From NCBI RefSeq assembly GCF_016598485.1, contig NZ_JAEMUW010000033.1:1-50511 (forward strand): DNA of 50,511 nt. The letters are read 5' to 3'. The position numbers and the translations under genes are program-made. Origin of the DNA: Micromonospora coerulea. GTDB lineage: Bacteria > Actinomycetota > Actinomycetes > Mycobacteriales > Micromonosporaceae. The notes beneath the pieces were generated by a model, which saw only the letters and a list, made by a program, of their open reading frames with translations, made no database searches and was not told where the DNA came from. Positions within the stretch are counted from its first letter, which is position 1; every line of letters starts with the position of its first letter. Of the stretch, positions 17,225-27,400 are shown one piece after another.

Positions 17225-18015
17225 CCTCGACCGCCCGAAATCCGTGGCTGTTCCTGCCACCGAACGCCCACAACGACGCCTTCCGGCTCTACTGCTTCCC
17301 GTACGCCGGCGCCGGCGCGCAGATCTACCGGCGCTGGACCGGGCTGCTGGGCGAGCGCGGCCGGGTCGTCCCGGTGACGCTTCCGGGCCGGGAGTCGCGG
17401 TTCCGGGAGCCGGCGTACACGGACCTGCGGTCGCTCGTCGACTCGCTGGCGGGCGGCGTGTCGGCGGAGTTGGACCGCCCGTACGCCCTGTTCGGACACA
17501 GCATGGGCGCGCTGATCGCCTTCGAGCTGGCCGCCGTGATCGCCGAGCGGGGCCTGCCGCTGCCGGAGGTGCTGTTCGTCTCCGGCCATCAGCCGCCCCA
17601 CCTGCCCTCGGACCTGTCCGACTTCGACCCGACCACCGTGGCCTCCGCCCGCAGCAGCATGCGCCGGCTCGGCGTGCTCGGCCCCGACCTGGCCGACGGC
17701 TCGGACGTACTGGCCGAGGTGATGCTGCCGACGCTGAGCGCGGACATCTCGCTGTGCGCGAGCTACACGCTGCCCGCGCCCAAGCCGCTGCCGGTGGACA
17801 TCGTGGCCCTCGGCGGCAACGCCGACCCCTCGGCCGGCCCGGCCGCGATCAGCGCTTGGTCCGCGTACACGACCCGCGATTTTGCCTGTCGCTTCTTCGA
17901 CGGAGACCACTTCTTCATATCGAGCAACTTCGAGGAAGTGGCCACGCTGGTCTCCGCCTGGATCGACAGTCGGCCACCACGCTCGGCGACTACTACCACA
18001 GGACGTACAAGATGA
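17221..18015 (+). CDS. Type II thioesterase with canonical Ser
   Basis: A 264-residue editing thioesterase of the RifR/GrsT family. Visible in order: LYCFPYAGAGAQIYRRW, VTLPGRESRFREP, the nucleophile elbow LFGHSMGA (Ser94), GHQPPHLP, an Asp in GGNADPSAGP, and the catalytic His (about 230) in DGDHFF. It overlaps the preceding NRPS by 4 bp and the following transporter likewise. Unlike the operon's first thioesterase, this one has a standard GHSMG, so it is the obvious housekeeping proofreader of misloaded carrier proteins. The operon thus contains one Ser-type and one Cys-type free-standing enzyme. Confidence 0.95.
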   Translation: MTSTARNPWLFLPPNAHNDAFRLYCFPYAGAGAQIYRRWTGLLGERGRVVPVTLPGRESRFREPAYTDLRSLVDSLAGGVSAELDRPYALFGHSMGALIAFELAAVIAERGLPLPEVLFVSGHQPPHLPSDLSDFDPTTVASARSSMRRLGVLGPDLADGSDVLAEVMLPTLSADISLCASYTLPAPKPLPVDIVALGGNADPSAGPAAISAWSAYTTRDFACRFFDGDHFFISSNFEEVATLVSAWIDSRPPRSATTTTGRTR

Positions 18016-19289
18016 CGAACAAGATTGCAACCCCCACCGCCGCCAAGGAACCGGGGCTGCTGCGCACCAACCGGGACTTCCGCCAGTTCTGGTCGAGTCA
18101 GGGCCTGGTGGCCTACGGATCCCAGGTGGGGCTGATCGCCCTGCCCCTGATCGCCATCACCACGTTGCAGGCCGGCGCCGAGCAGGTCGGCGTGCTGGTC
18201 GCCCTGCAGCGGATCTCGTTCCCGCTGATCGGCCTGTTCGTCGGGGTGTGGCTCGATCGGGTCGACCGGCGCAAGGCGCTGATCTCGGGCGACATCGGGC
18301 AGGCCCTCCTGCTCACGGCCATTGTCGTCGTGTGGTGGCGGGGTCTGCTCAGCCTGCCAGTGCTGATCGGGCTGGCGGCGCTGGCGGGCGCGCTGTACGT
18401 GGTCTCCGAGATCGGGCACTTCGCGTTCTTGCCCGACGTGCTGTCCAGCCCTAAGGATTTGCTGAGTGCCAACACATACCTGCAGGTCACCGCGTCCACC
18501 GCAATGATCGTCGGGCCGAGCGCGGCGGGTCTGCTGGTCAGCTTGCTGGAGCCGACACCGACCCTGCTGGTCAACGCCGCCATGCTGTTCCTGTCGGCCA
18601 TGCTGCTGACGCTGATGCGCACCCGGACAGCCGCCCGGACCGACGGCCCCCGGCCCGCCGAAGGGGTGTTGGCCGGCATCCGCGCCGGAATCGCCACGGT
18701 GTATCAGAACCCGACGCTGCGAGCGCTGGGCGAGATGGCCGGCATCTACATGTTCTTCTACACCGCCTTCCAGACGCTCGTGATCCTCTTCCTGGTCGAG
18801 ACCCTGAAGCTCAGCAGCCTGCTGGTCGGCGTGTTCTTCGCGGCGTTCGGCGGCGGCTTCCTCCTGACCTCCCTGGTGGGCCGGCGGATCAGCGGGCGGC
18901 TCGGGGTCGGCCGCAGCATGGTGCTGGGCGCCCTGGTCGGCGACGTCGCGAGCGTGCTCGTCAGTGCCATCCCGGGCGGCTCGGTGACAGTCGCGGCCGT
19001 GCTGGCCGCGGCCTGTGCCGCCGTGATGGGCGCCGGCACGCAGATCAACACGGTCAACGCGGTGAGCATGCGGCAGGGCCTGACGCCGCCCCACCTCCAG
19101 GGGCGGGTCAACGCCACCATGCGGGTGATCGCCTGGGGTGTGGCACCGCTGGGCGGCCTGCTCGGCGGCGTGCTCGGCGGGCAGCTCGGCGTGAGGACCG
19201 GGCTGGCCGTGGCGGCCGCCGGCACGATCCTTGCCGCTGTCCGGCTCGCCGTCTCGCCCGCGGCACGCCTGCAGACGCTTCCCGACTAG
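18012..19289 (+). CDS. MFS exporter, probable product efflux
   Basis: A 425-residue polytopic membrane protein of the major facilitator superfamily (enterobactin exporter/MFS_3-like subgroup). It begins at an ATG overlapping the thioesterase stop; the frame is open much further upstream but only as a shadow of the NRPS. The N-terminal LLRTNRDFRQFWSSQGLVAYGSQ and the loop DRVDRRKALISGDIGQA are typical of the subgroup. About ten to twelve hydrophobic segments follow, with a second-half conserved loop at LTPPHLQGRVNATMRVIAWG. Its place within the NRPS operon suggests export of, and self-protection against, the peptide. Confidence 0.92.
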   Translation: MTNKIATPTAAKEPGLLRTNRDFRQFWSSQGLVAYGSQVGLIALPLIAITTLQAGAEQVGVLVALQRISFPLIGLFVGVWLDRVDRRKALISGDIGQALLLTAIVVVWWRGLLSLPVLIGLAALAGALYVVSEIGHFAFLPDVLSSPKDLLSANTYLQVTASTAMIVGPSAAGLLVSLLEPTPTLLVNAAMLFLSAMLLTLMRTRTAARTDGPRPAEGVLAGIRAGIATVYQNPTLRALGEMAGIYMFFYTAFQTLVILFLVETLKLSSLLVGVFFAAFGGGFLLTSLVGRRISGRLGVGRSMVLGALVGDVASVLVSAIPGGSVTVAAVLAAACAAVMGAGTQINTVNAVSMRQGLTPPHLQGRVNATMRVIAWGVAPLGGLLGGVLGGQLGVRTGLAVAAAGTILAAVRLAVSPAARLQTLPD

Positions 19290-19368
19290 CTGTCGAAGGG
19301 CGCGGCGCCGCCCGAAATCCCGTGCCACCCACGAAGCCCGAATCACTCTCCGCGTGAGCGAGGATGCC

Positions 19369-22300
19369 ATGGACCTAGCCGCTGTCGACGACGCCTACCC
19401 GCTCGCCCGACTCCAAACGGGAATGCTCTACCACGCCGAGCTGACCCCGGAAGACGGCACCTACCACGACATACACGGCTGCTGCCTGACTGGCCCCTTC
19501 TCTGAGGATGCTCTCCGCGCCACCTTCGCGGATTTGGCCGGCACGCACGACGCGCTGCGCATCGGATTCAATACCACCGATTTCCAGGAGCCGGTCCAGG
19601 TGGTGCACCGGAGGGCCGACATCCCCGTCACCGTGGAGCGGGTGACGGACAGCCCGGACGACTTCGCCGCCGCGTACGCGCGCTGGATGGCGGCGGAACG
19701 GCGGTGCCCGTTCGACCTCGGCGAGGCACCGTTGCTGCGCGTCTTCGTGCACGTGCTCGAAGACCGGTTCTGGGTCACGCTGAGTTTCGCGCACGCCATT
19801 CTGGACGGCTGGAGCGTGCACCGGCTGGTCCAGCAGTTCATCGACGGCTACAGCGCACGGCTGCGGGGTGAGGTGCCGGCGTCGCGGCGCCCGACGACCC
19901 GGTATCGGGACTTCGTCGCCCTGGAGCGGGAAACGCTGGCCAGTGCCGAGGCGCGAGCGTTCTGGCAGCAGGCGCTCGGCCGGCTGCCGGAGCCACGCCC
20001 GCTCGCTCCCACCGCCGCCGGCACGGAGCCGCGAACGCTGAAGCTCGCCGCCACGATTCCGGCGGCGGTGGCACAACGCGCCGCCGAGCTGGCCGGCGCA
20101 TGGGACGTCCAGCTGAAAAACCTGCTGCTCGCCGTTCACCTGCGGATCGTCGCCGGGCTGACCGGCGGCACCGGCGCTACGACCGGTGTGATCGTGAACG
20201 GACGCCCGGAGACCGTCGACGCCGAGGACGTGCTGGGCCTGTTCCTCAACACGCTTCCGGCGGCGGCGAGGTTCGCCGGCCGGTCGTGGGAAGAGGTGGC
20301 CCGCGACCTCTTCGCCGCCGAGTGCGACCAGCTGGAGCATCGCCGGTTCCCGATCGCCGAGCTGCAGGAGATGAACGGCGGCGCGCCGCTGTTCGACACG
20401 CTGTTCGGATTCAACGACTTCCGCACCCACCGCGGCCTCGGCGATGGCGCTCAGGTGCGGCTGGTCGACATGGCCGTGGCGGAGTCGACCAACTTCCCGC
20501 TGTACGCGTCGTTCAGCCGCGACCACGCTGGCGCCGAGATCCACGTCATCCTCTACGTCCGGGACGGACTGCTACCCGAGGTCGAGCTGCGGGACCTCCC
20601 GGACGCCTACGTCCGGGCCGTGACCGCGGCCTGCACCGAGCCGCAGACCCCGCCCGCGGCGTTCACGGTCGCCGGCCCGGCGGCTCAGAAACGCCTCGGC
20701 GCGGCCAACGGCACCGACCGGCACTGGACCGGGGGACGGCTGCTGCACGAGCTAATCGAGGAGCAGGCGGACCGCGACGCCGGGGCAATCGCGCTGATCT
20801 GCGGCGCCGAGCGGCTCTCCTACGGCGAGATCGAGGCCCGCGCCAACCGGCTCGCTCACTGGCTGCACGACCAAGGGATCGGCCCGGGCAGCATCGTTGG
20901 CCTCTGCGTCGAGCGCTCGGCCGCGGTCGTGGTCGGGCTGCTGGCGGTGCTCAAGGCCGGCGGCGCCTACCTGCCCATGGACCCCGGCTACCCCACCGAC
21001 CGGCTCACCTACATGGTCGGCGACGCCGGCGTCTCGCTGGTGCTCACGCAGGCGGCGGAACTGGAACGGCTCACCGGCTGCCCGCGGGTGACCGACCTTG
21101 ACGAACTGCTCCCCCAGCTGCCCGAGCGGGACGACCGGCTGGTCATCCCTGCGACCCCCGGCGACCTCGCCTACGTTATCTACACCTCGGGCTCGACCGG
21201 CCGGCCCAAGGGCGTCATGGTGACGCACGGCAACATCGTCAACCACGTACGCGGCAGCGTCCTGGGCGTCGGATTAACCGCCGCCGACCGGATGCTCGCC
21301 GTCACCACCATCTCGTTCGACATTGCCGGGCTGGAGATCTTCGGCCCGCTGTCGGCCGGTGGCACCTGCGTGCTCACCGCGCAGGACGAGGCAGCTGACG
21401 CCACCGCACTGATGGACCTGATGGACCGGCATCAGATCACCCTGATGCAGGCGACCCCGAGCACCTGGCGGCTTCTGCTGGACGCCGGCTGGACCGGCGA
21501 TCCGCGGCTGCGCGTGCTGTGCGGCGGCGAGGCGTTCCCTGTCGACCTGGCAGCGCAGCTGACCGTCCGGGCCAACCAGGTCTGGAACATGTACGGACCC
21601 ACCGAAACGGCCGTGTGGTCGCTCAGCACGCCCGTGGATCCGCCCGCCCCGGACGCCGCCGCTGTGCCGATCGGCGCGCCAATGGCGAACACTCGTGTGT
21701 ACGTCGTGGACGAGTTGGGCCGGCAGGTCCCGCCGGGAGTCACCGGCGAACTGCTCATCGGCGGCGACGGGGTGGCACGCGGTTACCTCGGCCAGCCCGG
21801 CCTCACCGCCGAACACTTCATCCCGGACGCCTACAGCGGCCTTCCTGGCCGGCGGCTCTACCGCACCGGCGACCTGGTTCGGCACAACCCCGACGGGGGC
21901 TCGGAGTTCCTCGGCCGCATTGACCACCAGGTCAAGCTCCGCGGGTTCCGGATCGAGCTGGGCGAGATCGAGGCCGCGCTGAGCCGGCACGAGCACGTCC
22001 GCGCCTGCGTAGTGACCTTGCGCGAGGACACTCCGGGCGACAAGCGCCTGGTCGGGTATCTGACCGGCGACCCGGAGCGCATCTCCCTGGGTACGCTGCG
22101 GGACGACCTCAAGCGGCAGCTACCGGACTACATGGTGCCCTCCGCGCTGGTCGTCCTCGAGGCGCTGCCGCTGACCGCCAACGGCAAGCTGGACCGCGGC
22201 GCGCTGCCGGCCCCGGACACCGGCCCGGACAGGCGCGAATCCGCTCTCGTGGAGCCGCGTACGGCCGCGGAGCAGACGCTGCGGCAGATTTGGGCCGAGG

Positions 22301-23331
22301 TGCTCGGCCTGCCGGTCGGCAAGATCGGAGTGCACGACGACTTCTTCGAGCTCGGCGGCAACTCGCTGAAGGCGATCTTCATCGTGACCCGCGCCCGGTC
22401 CGAGTTCGACGCGCCGCTGCCGCTGGCCGCGTTCCTGGAGACGCCGACGATCGCAGGCATCACCCGCCTGCTGGTCGGCGAGGCCGGCGGCACCGGCGCC
22501 ACCTCGGTGGTCACCATGTCCGGCGGCGAGCCGTCGCTGCCCGAGCTGGTGCTCGTGCACCCCCTGGGCGGGCACGTGTTCAGCTATCGCGACCTCGCCG
22601 CGGCGCTGAGCGGCCGGGTACGCCTGACCGCCATGCGCGCCCGCGGGCTGGAGGAGGGCGAGACGCCGTTCCGGTCGGTCGCTGAGATGGCCGCGTACTA
22701 CGTCGACCAGCTCTCGCTGGCCCGGCCCGGCGGCGGCTTCTACCTCGGCGGCTGGTGCATGGGCGGCGGGGTCGCGCACGAGATGGCCGTGCAGATGCAG
22801 CGGTCCGGCGTCGAGCTGCCGGGCCTGCTCGCCATCAGCAGCAGCGCCCGCGATGAGGGTATGAAGGAGATCGCGCACGACCCGTTGGCGATCGCCGCAT
22901 ACGTGATGCTGGGCTACCGTCCCGGCGAGCAGGTGCACGCGCACGACTCTACCCTCCCGCCGGGCTGGTCGCTGGACCCGCTGCGGGAGCTGACCGAGGA
23001 CGATCAGCTACGCGCGCTGATGGACACGGCAGCCAACAGTGGCAGGCTGCGCTCCGACGTGGACACGCTCGAGGACGCGAAGCGGCTGATCGCCATCTAC
23101 CGGGCGCACCAGGCCGCGGTCTCCGCGCACCACCCGGACGTCTACGCGGGCCTGCTGCACGTGATCAGGCCGACCGGATGCCACCTGCCGGACACCCCCG
23201 AGAAGAACCTGGGCTGGAACGTCGCGGCCAGCCACATAGACGTGCGCGCCATCGAGGGCACGCATTACTCGATCCTCGCCCGGCCGACCGTGGACGAGCT
23301 CGCCGACATGATCGTCGCGCTGGTCAAGTAG
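19369..23331 (+). CDS. NRPS termination module C-A(Gly)-T-TE with Cys-type thioesterase
   Basis: A 1,320-residue protein. I prefer the ATG at 19369, preceded by GAGGA; a GTG at 19354 is an alternative. The C domain (about 1-440) opens with PLARLQTGMLYH and carries AHAILDG (141-147): the catalytic second His and Asp are kept, the first His is Ala. A domain about 460-950: YTSGSTGRPKG near 605, FDIAGLEIF, NMYGPTETA, GKLDRGALP. The code DILQLGMVWK equals that of module 1 in the first synthetase, so Gly. T domain Ser999 in FFELGGNSL. Thioesterase about 1050-1320 with LVHPLGGHVFSY, the nucleophile elbow GGWCMGGG (Cys1130 where Ser is usual) and His1299 in EGTHYSIL. This is the only chain-terminating domain in the operon. 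Cys-type NRPS thioesterases are known, for example in obafluorin synthesis, where one makes a beta-lactone. Confidence 0.95.
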   Translation: MDLAAVDDAYPLARLQTGMLYHAELTPEDGTYHDIHGCCLTGPFSEDALRATFADLAGTHDALRIGFNTTDFQEPVQVVHRRADIPVTVERVTDSPDDFAAAYARWMAAERRCPFDLGEAPLLRVFVHVLEDRFWVTLSFAHAILDGWSVHRLVQQFIDGYSARLRGEVPASRRPTTRYRDFVALERETLASAEARAFWQQALGRLPEPRPLAPTAAGTEPRTLKLAATIPAAVAQRAAELAGAWDVQLKNLLLAVHLRIVAGLTGGTGATTGVIVNGRPETVDAEDVLGLFLNTLPAAARFAGRSWEEVARDLFAAECDQLEHRRFPIAELQEMNGGAPLFDTLFGFNDFRTHRGLGDGAQVRLVDMAVAESTNFPLYASFSRDHAGAEIHVILYVRDGLLPEVELRDLPDAYVRAVTAACTEPQTPPAAFTVAGPAAQKRLGAANGTDRHWTGGRLLHELIEEQADRDAGAIALICGAERLSYGEIEARANRLAHWLHDQGIGPGSIVGLCVERSAAVVVGLLAVLKAGGAYLPMDPGYPTDRLTYMVGDAGVSLVLTQAAELERLTGCPRVTDLDELLPQLPERDDRLVIPATPGDLAYVIYTSGSTGRPKGVMVTHGNIVNHVRGSVLGVGLTAADRMLAVTTISFDIAGLEIFGPLSAGGTCVLTAQDEAADATALMDLMDRHQITLMQATPSTWRLLLDAGWTGDPRLRVLCGGEAFPVDLAAQLTVRANQVWNMYGPTETAVWSLSTPVDPPAPDAAAVPIGAPMANTRVYVVDELGRQVPPGVTGELLIGGDGVARGYLGQPGLTAEHFIPDAYSGLPGRRLYRTGDLVRHNPDGGSEFLGRIDHQVKLRGFRIELGEIEAALSRHEHVRACVVTLREDTPGDKRLVGYLTGDPERISLGTLRDDLKRQLPDYMVPSALVVLEALPLTANGKLDRGALPAPDTGPDRRESALVEPRTAAEQTLRQIWAEVLGLPVGKIGVHDDFFELGGNSLKAIFIVTRARSEFDAPLPLAAFLETPTIAGITRLLVGEAGGTGATSVVTMSGGEPSLPELVLVHPLGGHVFSYRDLAAALSGRVRLTAMRARGLEEGETPFRSVAEMAAYYVDQLSLARPGGGFYLGGWCMGGGVAHEMAVQMQRSGVELPGLLAISSSARDEGMKEIAHDPLAIAAYVMLGYRPGEQVHAHDSTLPPGWSLDPLRELTEDDQLRALMDTAANSGRLRSDVDTLEDAKRLIAIYRAHQAAVSAHHPDVYAGLLHVIRPTGCHLPDTPEKNLGWNVAASHIDVRAIEGTHYSILARPTVDELADMIVALVK

Positions 23332-23373
23332 GCCAGGCCGGCCAACCCAAACGACACCCAGGGAGGGTGGACA

Positions 23374-24402
23374 GTGCAGTACACCATCATGTTCTTCTCC
23401 AGCGAGCCGGACGCCGCCGACCGCTACGATCTGGTCTTCGAGGCCTCCCGGCTCGCCGACGAGCTGGGTTTCGGCGCGGTGTGGGTGCCCGAGCGGCACT
23501 TCGCAGCGTTCGGCGGCTTGTTCCCGAACCCCGCTGTGATGGGCGCCGCCCTGGCCGCGGTCACCGAACGGGTGGAGATCCGGGCGGGCAGCGTCATCAC
23601 ACCGCTGCACGACGTCATCCGGGTCGCTGAAGAGTGGTCGATGGTCGACAACATCTCCGGCGGCCGGGTGGGACTGTCGGTCGGCAGCGGCTGGAACGCC
23701 ACCGACTTCGTCCTCGCCCCGGACAACTACGCGGACCGGCGCGGCGTGATGTGGCGGCAGCTCACCGAGCTGCGCGAGCTGTGGCAGGGCAAGTCGATTG
23801 TCCGAGCCAACGGGGTCGGCCGGGAGGTCGAGATCTCGATCAGGCCGCAGCCGGTCCGGCCGGAGCTGCGTGCCTGGGCGACCAGCGCCGGATCCACCTC
23901 GACGTTCCGCCTCGCCGGTGAACACGACGCGCACGTCCTGACCCACCTGATCGGCCAGGACCTGCCCGCGCTGAGCAATAACATCGCGGCTTACCAGACG
24001 GCCCGGCCCGGCTCGCCGGGCTGCGTGTCGCTGATGCTGCACACCTACCTGGGCGCGCCGGGCGAGGACGTCAAGCAGTTGGTGCGCACGCCGATGCGCA
24101 ACTACCTGCGCTCGTCGGTCAAGCTTCAGAGCGGGGACCTGGTCGACCGCAGCACGACCGATCTCAGGCAGGTCACCGACGAGTCGCTGATCGAGGAGCT
24201 GCTGGACCTGACCTTCGAGCGCTACTACGCGGCCAGTTCGCTGCTCGGCGACGAGCAGAAGCTCCGCGCCACGATCGCCGAGGTGGAGGCGGCCGGAGTG
24301 ACCGAGATCGCCTGCCTGGTCGACTTCGGCCTCCCCAAGGACGCGGTGCTGGCCGGGATGCGGCGGTTCGCCGACGCGTTCGTCACGCCGAGCCGGGGCT
24401 GA
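23374..24402 (+). CDS. Luciferase-like flavin monooxygenase (MupA/Atu3671 natural-product family)
   Basis: A 342-residue TIM-barrel LLM-class oxidoreductase. The GTG start at 23374 is preceded by GGGAGGG. Family marks include MFFSSEP at the N-terminus, GFGAVWVPERHFAAFGGLF, NPAVMGAALAAVTERVEIRA, GSVITPLHDVIRVAEEWSMV and SVGSGWNATDFVLAP. This subgroup occurs mainly as free-standing or embedded domains in NRPS/PKS systems. FMNH2 would come from the flavin reductase at 3510. The reaction cannot be told from sequence; N- or C-hydroxylation of a tethered residue is plausible. The stop is 4 bp before the next NRPS gene, so it is co-translated with the A-T-C-T protein, which hints at a tethered substrate there. 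Confidence 0.9.
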   Translation: MQYTIMFFSSEPDAADRYDLVFEASRLADELGFGAVWVPERHFAAFGGLFPNPAVMGAALAAVTERVEIRAGSVITPLHDVIRVAEEWSMVDNISGGRVGLSVGSGWNATDFVLAPDNYADRRGVMWRQLTELRELWQGKSIVRANGVGREVEISIRPQPVRPELRAWATSAGSTSTFRLAGEHDAHVLTHLIGQDLPALSNNIAAYQTARPGSPGCVSLMLHTYLGAPGEDVKQLVRTPMRNYLRSSVKLQSGDLVDRSTTDLRQVTDESLIEELLDLTFERYYAASSLLGDEQKLRATIAEVEAAGVTEIACLVDFGLPKDAVLAGMRRFADAFVTPSRG

Positions 24403-24406
24403 CGAC

Positions 24407-27400
24407 ATGTCCGACGCTCACCCCGAGCTGGCCCTGCACGCACTGGTCGAGCAGCAGGTCAGGCGGACGCCCGAGGCCGTCGCGCTGATCTGCGCGGACG
24501 AACGGATGACCTACCGCGAGCTCGACGCGCGGGCCACCCGGCTGGCGCGCTGGTTGCGCCGCCGGGGTGTGCGGCCGGACGTGCTCGTGGGCCTGTCCCT
24601 GGAACGCTCCCCGGAGCTGGTCGTGGCGCTGCTGGCCGTGCTGAAGGCCGGTGGCGCCTACCTGCCGATGGATCCTGCCTACCCCGCCGAGCGGGTCTCC
24701 TTCATGGTGGCGGACGCCGGCGCGCGACTGGTGCTGACCCGGGCCATGGTGGCCGAGGCTCTGACCGGCCCCGACGATGCCATCGACGACGACTCGGCCG
24801 CACCGGCCGGCTCGGACGACCTTGCCTACGTCATCTACACCTCCGGATCGACCGGGCGCCCCAAGGGCGTCATGATCGAGCACCGGGCCATCGTCAACCA
24901 CGTCCGGTGGATCACCGGCACGATCTGGCAGCGCCGGCCCCAAACCTTCCTCCAGATCACGTCCGCCGGCTTCGACGCTGCCGGATGGGAGTTCTGGGCC
25001 CCGCTGACCACCGGCGGGACACTGGTGGTCGCGCCCGCGGAGCTGCGGGTCGACGCCCGCTCGATCGAGCGGGTGGTGACCGGTCACGCTGTCACGGTCA
25101 TCGGTTTCACCCCGTCGGTGCTGCGCGAGCTGCTGAACGACGGGTTTACGGCGCCGACCGTACGGTGGGTGTTGTGCGGTGGCGAGGCGCTGACCGGCGA
25201 GCTGATCAGCCGATGCCGGGCCCAGCTGCCTGCCACGGCCGTGTACAACCTCTACGGGCCGACCGAGACCTGCATCAACTCGACCGCCCTCGCCGTTGGC
25301 GGGGAGCTGCCCGACGGGCCGGTGCCGATCGGGCGGGAGATCGCGAACACCCGCCTGGTCGTGGTCGCGGAGACGGGCCGGCCGGCGGCGCCGGGTGAGC
25401 CCGGGGAACTACTCGTCGGCGGCGCCGGGGTGGCACGCGGCTATCGGAACCGGCCGTCGCTGACGGCCGAGCGTTTCGTCCCGGACACCTACGGCGGGCC
25501 GCCCGGGGCGCGCCTCTACCGCACCGGCGACCTGGTCCTCGAGCGTCCGGACGGAAATCTGGAGTTCCTCGGCCGCGCCGACCATCAGATCAAGATCCGC
25601 GGGTTCCGGATCGAACCAGGCGAGATCGAGGCGGCATTGGCCCGGCAGGAGGGGGTCCGTGGCTGCGTGGTGACAGTCCGCGAGGATCATCCCGGCGACC
25701 GGCGGCTGGTCGGCTACCTCGCCGGCGATCGGAACCGGATCTCTGTCGACGCCGTGCGGGAGCAGCTGAAGCGAATCCTGCCCGCGCATATGGTGCCGGC
25801 GGCCATGGTGGTGCTCGACGCGCTGCCAGTGACCCCCAACGGGAAGATCGACCGGGCCGCGCTGCCCGCGCCGGACCAGCTCCGCGAGCAGCTCGGCACC
25901 GCCTTCGCCGCGCCGCGCACCGCGCTTGAACAGGCCTTCGCCGAGGCCTGGGCGGAGGTGCTGCGGCTGCCGGCCGAGCAGGTCGGCGTGCACGACAACT
26001 TCTTCGACCTGGGTGGCGACTCGCTCCTGGCCACGCGGGTGCAGGCGATCGCACGCGCCACGGTCTGCCCCGATCTCGACCTGGCCACGTTGTTCACCCA
26101 TCCGACCGTGGCCGAGCTTGCCGCATGGGTGGAGCGACGGCCCGGAGCGCCGGGCACCACCGGGATTCCGCGGGCAACTCGCGACGGGATCATTCCGCTG
26201 TCGTCCGCCCAGGAAGGACTGTGGTATTTCGAGCAGCTCCGCCCGGGCACAGCCGTCTACCACGTGCCGATAGTGTTCCGCCTGATCGGCGAAGTCGACG
26301 AGGCGGCGCTGAAGGCCGCGCTGGATCAGGTGGTCACCCGGCACGAGGTGCTGCGCACCACGTTCGCCGCCGTCAACGGCCGAGCCGGCCAGGTCGTTGC
26401 CGACCGAGTCGAGGTGCCGTTCGAGATACGCCGGGCGGCGCCCGGGGGCGGATTCGCGAACGCGCTGGCGCTGGCCCGGGAGGCCGCCGCCGTCCCGTTC
26501 GACCTGACGACCGGGCCGCTGATCCGGGCGCAGCTGATCCGGCTGCACCCGAGCGATGCCGTACTGGCCGTGGTTGCGCACCACATCGTGTTCGACGGCT
26601 GGTCGATCGGTGTATTCCTGCGGGAGCTGACCCGGTCGTACGCCGGCGACCCGCTCGAGCAGTTGCCGATCCAGTACGCGGACTACGCCGTCTGGCAGCG
26701 GGACCGGCTCGCCTCGGGTGACCTGGATCCGCAACTCGCCTACTGGCGGCAGCGGCTATCCGGCCGGACCGAGCTGCTGACGCTGCCGGCGGCGCGGCCC
26801 CGCCCCCCGGTGCGGTCGCTGCGTGGCGCCCGAGAACGGGTCGAAGTGCCGGCGTCGCTGACCGCGGCGGTGCACACACTCGCCCGCGCCGAAGGCGTGA
26901 CCGTCTACATGGTGCTACTGGCCGCGTTCAAGGCGCTGCTGGCCCGGCACAGCGGCATGACGGACATCGTGGTCGGCACGCCGGTCGCCGGCCGTTCCTG
27001 GGCGCAAACGGCCCCGCTGATCGGCGACTTCGTCAACACGGTCGTTCTGCGTACCGACCTGTCCGGCGAGCCGTCGGTCCGTGACCTGCTCGGCCGGGTA
27101 CGCGAGACCGCGGTGGCCGCGTACGCGCACCAGGAGCTGCCGCTGGAACGCCTGGTCGAGGAACTTCAGCCGCGCCGAGATCTCGGCCACACGCCGTTGT
27201 TCCAGGTCATGTTCGTGCTGCAGAACGCGCCGACCACCGCGGTGGAGCTGCCTGGCCTCGTGGTCAAGCCACACCGGCCCGACGACGGCGCCGCGCGGTT
27301 CGACCTCACTCTCGACCTGCAGGTGGTCGGCGACACCATCCGCGGGATGATCGAGTACAGCACCGACCTGTTCGGCCCCGAGGCGGTGCGGGAGCTGGCC

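Noticed and set aside
16758..18011. Large N-terminal extension of the MFS gene
   Set aside because: The extension is the out-of-frame shadow of the C-A-T NRPS and thioesterase. Transporter similarity begins at the ATG at 18012.
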